Below are positions 59,595-64,000 of a stretch of 64,000 nt of DNA, one piece after another (within the stretch, counting starts at the first letter, position 1; every line of letters starts with the position of its first letter). Both the position numbers and the translations under genes were made by a program. A model generated the notes under the pieces. That model made no database searches, was not told the DNA's origin, and worked only from the letters and a program-made list of their open reading frames with translations. Location of the stretch: assembly GCF_029338555.1 (NCBI RefSeq), contig NZ_CP119989.1:1860001-1924000 (forward strand), written 5' to 3'. The stretch is from Halobaculum marinum. GTDB lineage: Archaea; Halobacteriota; Halobacteria; Halobacteriales; Haloferacaceae.

Positions 59595-61859
59595 GTGACA
59601 CGCGACGCGCTCGCGGGCCTCGCGACCGACCTCCGGGCGGAGGCGCGCCGGACCGACCAGCGCCGCCTCCTCGTGCTCCATGGCGAGCGCGACGCCTGCA
59701 TCGACGCCGCCTTCACCGCGGTCGAGGCGGCTGCGGTCGACGACGACGACGCCACCATCCTCTCGACGCGCGAGGGGTTCCGCTTCGAGCGCCACCGACC
59801 CAAACACGCCGGTCGCCTCCTCGGGACGACGCGCGAGGCCGTGATCCTCGACGCCTTCGGCGAGTTCTCCCCCAACGCCGTCGGGCAGTCAGTCGGCGCC
59901 GTCGACGGCGGCGGCCTGTACGTCCTGCTGGCGCCGCCGCTGGACGAGTGGCCCGACCGCCGCGGCGACTTCGACGAGTCGCTCGCGGTGCCCCCGTTCG
60001 GCCTCGACGACGTGTCCGGTCGGTTCCGGACGCGCTTCGTCCAGACGCTCCGGCAACACCCCGGGGTCGCCGTCGTCGCGGTCGACGACGACGGTGCCGT
60101 AGAAGTCGAACGCGACGGGCTGACGGGGGGTGCCGACGCGCCGTCGACGACACGGCCACCGACGCCCGCCGACGCGACGTTCCCGGCGGCGGCCTACGAG
60201 TCGTGCCTCACCCCCGACCAGTCGCGCGCGGTGTCGGCGCTCGAACGGCTCCGAACGCCGGGGTCGGCGGTCGTCGTCGAGGCCGACCGGGGGCGCGGGA
60301 AGTCCAGCGCTGCGGGACTCGCCGCCGCCGCGCTGGCGACGGAGGGGCGAGACGTCCTGGTCACCGCCCCTGCCGTCGGCGGTGCGGCAGCCCTGTTCGA
60401 GCGCGCGCGAGACCTGCTCGCCGACCTCGATGCGACGCTCGCCGTCGACGAAGAGCGCCGGATCGAACTGGACGACGAGAGCGGCGGCGGGCGGATCCAG
60501 TTCCGCTCGCCGGCGGAGGCGGTCGCCGCCGCCGACGCGGTCGACGTCGTGTTCGCCGACGAGGCCGCCGCGCTCCCGGTGCGCCTGCTGACGGGGTTGC
60601 TCGACGCCCCAGCGGTGGCGTTCGTGACGACCGTCCACGGCTACGAGGGCGCGGGACGGGGGTTCTCGGTGCGCTTTCGCGACCGCCTCGACGACGCCGA
60701 CCGCCGCGTGATCGACGTGCGGATGGACGACCCGATCCGATACGCGCGCGGCGACCCGGTGGAGGCGTGGGCGTTCCGCGCCCTCCTGCTGGACGCCCGC
60801 CCGCCGGTCGGCGCCGCCGTCGAGGAGGCGACGCCCGACACGGTGTCGTACCGCGTCCTCGACGCCGACGAGTTGGTGGCGGACGAACACCTCCTGTCGG
60901 CCGCCTTCGGACTGCTCGTCGCCGCCCACTATCGGACGGAGCCGAACGACCTCGCGCGCCTGCTCGACGCGCCGAACCTCTCGGTGCGCGCACTCATCCA
61001 CGACGACCACGTCGTCTCGGTCGCCATGCTCGCACGCGAGGGCGGCCTCGACGCGACGACGCGCGAGGCGATGTACGACGGCGAACGCGTCCGCGGGAAC
61101 ATGCTCCCAGACGTGCTGACCAGCCAACTCCGCGACCCGGACGCCGCCGCACCGCAGGGGGTCCGAGTGGTTCGGATCGCGACGCATCATGCTATCCGAA
61201 GCCGCGGCCTCGGCTCGCTCCTCCTCCGGGAGGTCGCCGACGAACTCGGCGACGAGGTGGACTACCTCGGCACCGGGTTCGGCGCCACCCCCGACCTGCT
61301 CGACTTCTGGGCGGTGAACGGCTACCGAACGGTCCACCTCGCGACCACCCGCAACGACGCCAGCGGCGAGCACTCCGCGCTCATGGTGCGCCCGACGAGC
61401 GACACCGGGCGGGAGTTCGCCGCCCGCCACGCGCGCTGGTTCCGCGAACGGATCGGCGCCGTCCTCTCGGATGCGCTCTCGGACCTGGACGCAGACGTGG
61501 TTCGGGCCGCGCTGTCAGCCTGCGACGCGTCGGGAGCGCCGGTCGTCGACGTCTCCGACTACGAGTGGCGACTGACGGTCGCGGCCGCCTACGGGCCGGG
61601 TCTCGCGGACATGGCGCCCCGTCCGTTCCGTCGACTGGCGCTTGCGCACCTGCTCGACGGCGAGGCGGCCCTCTCGGATCGAGCCGAACGCCTGCTCGTG
61701 CGCAAGGTGTTACAGGCGCGCGACTGGGAGCCGGTCACCGACGAACTCGACTACGTCTCCACGGCCGAGTGTATGCGGTCGCTCGGCCGCGCGCTCCAAC
61801 CGCTCGTCGACCGCTACGGCGACGAGGCGGCGTTCGACGAGCGCGCCCGCTACGAGTGA
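59595..61859 (+). CDS. tmcA: tRNA(Met) cytidine acetyltransferase
   Basis: A 754-residue RNA cytidine acetyltransferase. In archaea it acetylates tRNA and rRNA at many cytidines. GTG start 59595 begins TRDALAGLATDLRAEARRTD. Seen: the DUF1726 N-terminal domain (about 1-210), the helicase-like ATPase domain with Walker A VEADRGRGKSSAAGLAAAAL (Lys236) and later DVVFADEAAALPVRLL, then the GNAT acetyltransferase (about 520-600: VRVVRIATHHAIRSRGLGSLLL), and the tRNA-binding C-terminal (about 620-754). It follows a divergent cyclase gene. A perfect hairpin follows the stop. Confidence 0.93.
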   Translation: MTRDALAGLATDLRAEARRTDQRRLLVLHGERDACIDAAFTAVEAAAVDDDDATILSTREGFRFERHRPKHAGRLLGTTREAVILDAFGEFSPNAVGQSVGAVDGGGLYVLLAPPLDEWPDRRGDFDESLAVPPFGLDDVSGRFRTRFVQTLRQHPGVAVVAVDDDGAVEVERDGLTGGADAPSTTRPPTPADATFPAAAYESCLTPDQSRAVSALERLRTPGSAVVVEADRGRGKSSAAGLAAAALATEGRDVLVTAPAVGGAAALFERARDLLADLDATLAVDEERRIELDDESGGGRIQFRSPAEAVAAADAVDVVFADEAAALPVRLLTGLLDAPAVAFVTTVHGYEGAGRGFSVRFRDRLDDADRRVIDVRMDDPIRYARGDPVEAWAFRALLLDARPPVGAAVEEATPDTVSYRVLDADELVADEHLLSAAFGLLVAAHYRTEPNDLARLLDAPNLSVRALIHDDHVVSVAMLAREGGLDATTREAMYDGERVRGNMLPDVLTSQLRDPDAAAPQGVRVVRIATHHAIRSRGLGSLLLREVADELGDEVDYLGTGFGATPDLLDFWAVNGYRTVHLATTRNDASGEHSALMVRPTSDTGREFAARHARWFRERIGAVLSDALSDLDADVVRAALSACDASGAPVVDVSDYEWRLTVAAAYGPGLADMAPRPFRRLALAHLLDGEAALSDRAERLLVRKVLQARDWEPVTDELDYVSTAECMRSLGRALQPLVDRYGDEAAFDERARYE

Positions 61860-61865
61860 GATGAG

Positions 61866-61887
61866 TGGAGCGGGCTGGCCCGCTCCA
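61866..61887 (+). terminator. Perfect hairpin just after tmcA
   Basis: Arms tggagcgggc and gcccgctcca form a 10-bp stem around a 2-nt core (61866-61887), starting 6 nt after the tmcA stop. No U-tract follows directly, only aatctcccgtctt. As a perfect stem right at a gene end it is a good candidate for a transcript end or RNA-stabilising structure. Confidence 0.55.
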
Positions 61888-61942
61888 ATCTCCCGTCTTC
61901 GTCGGACGTGTGCTTATGTCGTCGCCCGACCCAGTGTCGGCC

Positions 61943-62434
61943 ATGGTTGACCTCGTGACCGTCCTCGCGCTCGTCCTCCTCGTCGGCGCCGTCGCCGGGA
62001 GCGTCGTCCCGCTGGTGCCGGCGGGACCGCTGTCGGTCGCGGGCGTCCTCGTCTACTTCCTGTTCGCGCCGCCGTCGGCGCCGTCACTCGGTGTCGGGTG
62101 GCTCGTCGCGTTCGCCCTCGTCGGGACGGTGGCCTTCGGCGTCGAACACCTCGGCGGGCCACTCGCCTCGCGCGCTGGCGGCGCCGAGACCTCGACGATG
62201 GTGTTCGCGGGGGTCGCCTCGCTGGTGCTGTTCTTCGTCGTCGGACCGCTCGGTATCGTCCTCGGCACCGTGGCGGTCGTCCTCGGCGCGGAGTTGCGCG
62301 CTGGGAAAGCGCCGCGACCGGCCGTCCGCGCCGCCGCCTACACCGTCGTCGGGATGCTCGCCTCCTCGGTCGCGCAGTTCGTGCTGACGCTGTCGATTCT
62401 CGTCGCGTTCCTGGTGGTCGTGTACGTCGTCTGA
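61943..62434 (+). CDS. DUF456 family membrane protein
   Basis: A 163-residue membrane protein. Seen: VTVLALVLLVGAVAGSVVPLVPAGPLSVAG (read in two parts), GVGWLVAFALVGTVAFGVEH, and the repeated Gly-rich hairpins typical of DUF456 (about five spans). Function is not established, though it is found with membrane or solute handling genes. ATG 61943 is chosen because a TATA-like gcttatgtc is 23-31 nt upstream, and an earlier ATG 61916 would lie too close to it. Confidence 0.85.
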   Translation: MVDLVTVLALVLLVGAVAGSVVPLVPAGPLSVAGVLVYFLFAPPSAPSLGVGWLVAFALVGTVAFGVEHLGGPLASRAGGAETSTMVFAGVASLVLFFVVGPLGIVLGTVAVVLGAELRAGKAPRPAVRAAAYTVVGMLASSVAQFVLTLSILVAFLVVVYVV

Positions 62435-62485
62435 GGCTGCGCCGCCGGTTCGTGGGTCGGGGGTCGCTCGCGGTCCTTTGCGCTC

Positions 62486-63877
62486 TTACGTGACCGACTC
62501 GACAGCCCGCGCGACGCGGAGCGCCGTCTCGTCGTCGCCGAGCGGGGCGACGACCTGTAGTCCGACCGGCAGCCCCTCGGCCGATCCACACGGCACCGAC
62601 ACCGCCGGGTTCCCCGTGCAGTTGAACGGCGCGGTGTTCGCGAGCAACTCCCCGGGGCGAACGGCGTCGCCGTCCTCGTCGCCCACCGCGCCGAACGCCG
62701 GGGGCATCGTCGGCACCGTCGGCGTCACGAGCACGTCGACGCGGTCGAGACACGACTGCGTCCGCCGGACGAGCCGTCGCCGTGCGTCCCACGCCTCGGC
62801 GTAGGCGTCCGTCTCCTGGACCAACGCCCGCCCGCGAGCGACGAGTCGCTCGACCCGCTCGGGGACGCCCAACTCCGCGACGTCGCTCGCGAGCGCCGAC
62901 CGCGCCGCCGCCGCACGACCGTCGCCGACCGGTTGGCCGTCGGCGTCGAGGACACGTGCGAACTCTGCGAGCGTGTGCACCTGGTTCACGAACTCGGCGT
63001 CCCCGTGTTCGGGGAACGCCAGCCGCTCGACGGTGGCTCCCGGGAGTCCAGACAAGCCGGTCACGGTCTCCTCGAAGGTCGCCGTCACGCACGGACCGGC
63101 GACCTCGACGAACGGCTCTGGCACCCCGATCCGCAGTCGACCGAGCGGGGCGTCCAACGCCTCCAGCGCGGTCGTCTGGGACGCCGCCGCCGTCGTCGGA
63201 CGGATCGGGTCCGCCCCGGAGACGGCGTCGAGCGTCAGCGCGGCGGTCTTCACGTCAGTCGCTACTACGCCTACGTGGTCGAGCGTCGGCGCGAGGTCGA
63301 GCACGCCCGTGCGCGGCACGCGGTCGTACGTCGGCATCACGCCGACGACGCCGCAACAGGCCGCCGGCAGACGGACGCTCCCGCCGGTGTCGGTGCCGAG
63401 CGCCGCGTCTGCGAGTCCGCCCGCGACCGCCGCCGCGGACCCGCTCGACGACCCGCCCGGCACGCACCCCTCGGCGGCGGGGTTGCGCGTCGCCCCGGCG
63501 CGACACGCCTCGCCGGTGACGCCGAGTGCGAGTGCGTCCATCCGGGTCGTCCCGACGAACTCGGCGCCAGCCGCACGCAGTCGTTCGACGACGGTCGCGT
63601 CCGCCGCCGGCTCCCACCCCAGTGCGTCCGTCCCGGCGTCGTGCACGAGTCCCGCGACGGCGACGTTGTCCTTCGTCGCCACACGAACGTCCGAGAGCGA
63701 CCCCCCACCGAGTCGTGGTGCGCGGGCGGCGGTCGCGAACGCGTCGAACGGGTCCGACCGCTCGGTCGGGGTGGCCGGCTCGAACGCGGGGGCGGTGTCG
63801 TCTCCCCCGAGGTCGGCGACGCGGTCGGCATCTCGCCGCGCTCGCTGTGCGGCGTCGGACGGCGAGTCACCCCTCAT
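62486..63877 (-). CDS. Amidase signature enzyme
   Basis: A 463-residue amidase. It has the Ser-cisSer-Lys triad: Lys69 in VATKDNVAV, the cis-Ser region GGSSSGSAAA at 141-150 and nucleophile Ser167 in GTDTGGSVRLPAACCG. The remainder shows LVTPTVPTMPPAFG and NCTGNPAVSVPCG. Family reactions include amide hydrolysis and the GatA role in tRNA amidation. No gatC or gatB genes sit next to it, and it shares few GatA-specific features that I can see, so a general amidase is my call. It is convergent with DUF456. Confidence 0.87.
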   Translation of the reverse strand: MRGDSPSDAAQRARRDADRVADLGGDDTAPAFEPATPTERSDPFDAFATAARAPRLGGGSLSDVRVATKDNVAVAGLVHDAGTDALGWEPAADATVVERLRAAGAEFVGTTRMDALALGVTGEACRAGATRNPAAEGCVPGGSSSGSAAAVAGGLADAALGTDTGGSVRLPAACCGVVGVMPTYDRVPRTGVLDLAPTLDHVGVVATDVKTAALTLDAVSGADPIRPTTAAASQTTALEALDAPLGRLRIGVPEPFVEVAGPCVTATFEETVTGLSGLPGATVERLAFPEHGDAEFVNQVHTLAEFARVLDADGQPVGDGRAAAARSALASDVAELGVPERVERLVARGRALVQETDAYAEAWDARRRLVRRTQSCLDRVDVLVTPTVPTMPPAFGAVGDEDGDAVRPGELLANTAPFNCTGNPAVSVPCGSAEGLPVGLQVVAPLGDDETALRVARAVESVT

Positions 63878-63947
63878 GGGCGGGCCTTCGACTACGTGAA
63901 CAAAGGCGTTCTGGCGGCTGCGTCGCCCGCACCGCAGATTGTGAAGA

Positions 63948-64000
63948 TCAGCGGCGAGACTCCACGCCGAGCAGGTCGCGCGCCTCCGCGGGCGAGGCCA
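63948..64000 (-). CDS. C-terminal tail of an unidentified gene, cut off by the window edge
   Basis: On the minus strand the frame ending at TGA 63948 reads ASPAEARDLLGVESRR. Its codon use and acidic/Leu pattern look like real coding sequence. The start lies beyond the right edge. No family can be named from 16 residues. Confidence 0.5.
   Translation of the reverse strand, partial: ASPAEARDLLGVESRR

Noticed and set aside
62486-63877. GatA subunit of the amidotransferase
   Set aside because: The Ser-Ser-Lys triad is shared by all amidases; no GatB or GatC gene is adjacent, so I kept the general name.
1-64000. tRNA, rRNA or other stable RNA genes
   Set aside because: I scanned the gaps between genes and saw no cloverleaf or rRNA-like segment; a covariance-model scan would be the decisive check.
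1-64000. Insertion sequence or prophage remnants
   Set aside because: No transposase, integrase, inverted terminal repeats or sudden drop in GC content was found; the gene order looks like core chromosome.

Overview
The window is a chromosomal segment of a halophilic archaeon (class Halobacteria). The evidence is very high GC, strongly acidic proteins, archaeal information genes (L21e, Rpb4/RpoF, S17e, L7Ae, S28e, L24e, aMBF1, TmcA, Cdc48), haloarchaea-specific families (HalOD1, bacterioopsin-activator-type HTH, haloarchaeal malate synthase, PccX, PGF-CTERM) and TATA-like boxes placed 24-35 nt before start codons, as expected for mostly leaderless transcripts. I see no insertion sequence, prophage, CRISPR array, rRNA or tRNA. 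No gap between genes exceeds 300 bases; the largest are about 234 (2261-2494) and 229 (22460-22688).

Layout. 1-7430: a partial class V aminotransferase, a small signalling group (pseudo-receiver/PAS, a DUF7331-like peptide, HalOD1, a 1285-residue PAS/GAF/HTH regulator) and an Acg-type nitroreductase. 7577-9982: cystathionine gamma-synthase and aspartate-semialdehyde dehydrogenase. 10075-13785: small membrane proteins, a CFI-box protein and a divergent Nramp-like transporter. 13969-21827: a fused FAD/Fe-S 2-hydroxyacid dehydrogenase, a VOC protein, malate synthase, a FAH-family hydrolase, a GAF protein and a D-2-hydroxyacid dehydrogenase, several of which could touch glyoxylate or 2-oxoacids. 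21923-29788: aMBF1, a tandem repeat, an alanyl-tRNA editing protein, a PGF-CTERM surface protein, acyl-CoA dehydrogenase, HAD phosphatase, type IV pilin, PanB and a hydrolase. 29955-32458: a small Hsp20-like protein overlapping cdc48.

33487-42580: an Mrp/ApbC ATPase, MoaA, then the conserved archaeal run rpl21e-rpoF-DUF655-ksgA-(mscS)-hemK, followed by a split methionine synthase. 42713-50624: a surface protein, enoyl-CoA hydratase, ribose-1,5-bisphosphate isomerase coupled to a PfkB kinase, and propionyl-CoA carboxylase (pccB, pccX, pccA) with a reversed glpQ between pccX and pccA. 51168-56032 (minus): DUF63, rps17E, then a tightly overlapped unit cofD - Dus-like - CitG-like - DUF447. 56149-58597: gamma carbonic anhydrase, a molbindin, and the ribosomal/ndk operon L7Ae-S28e-L24e-Ndk. 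58786-64000: a cyclase-family metal hydrolase, TmcA, DUF456, an amidase and the tail of a last gene.

The best candidate for an undescribed system is the four-gene overlapping unit at 52691-56032, which links F420 biosynthesis (CofD) to three enzymes of unknown role in haloarchaea. Next are the DUF7127-type mini-Hsp20 protein coupled to Cdc48, and the isomerase/kinase pair at 44078-45996, which fits the haloarchaeal non-carboxylating pentose bisphosphate route of nucleoside breakdown.
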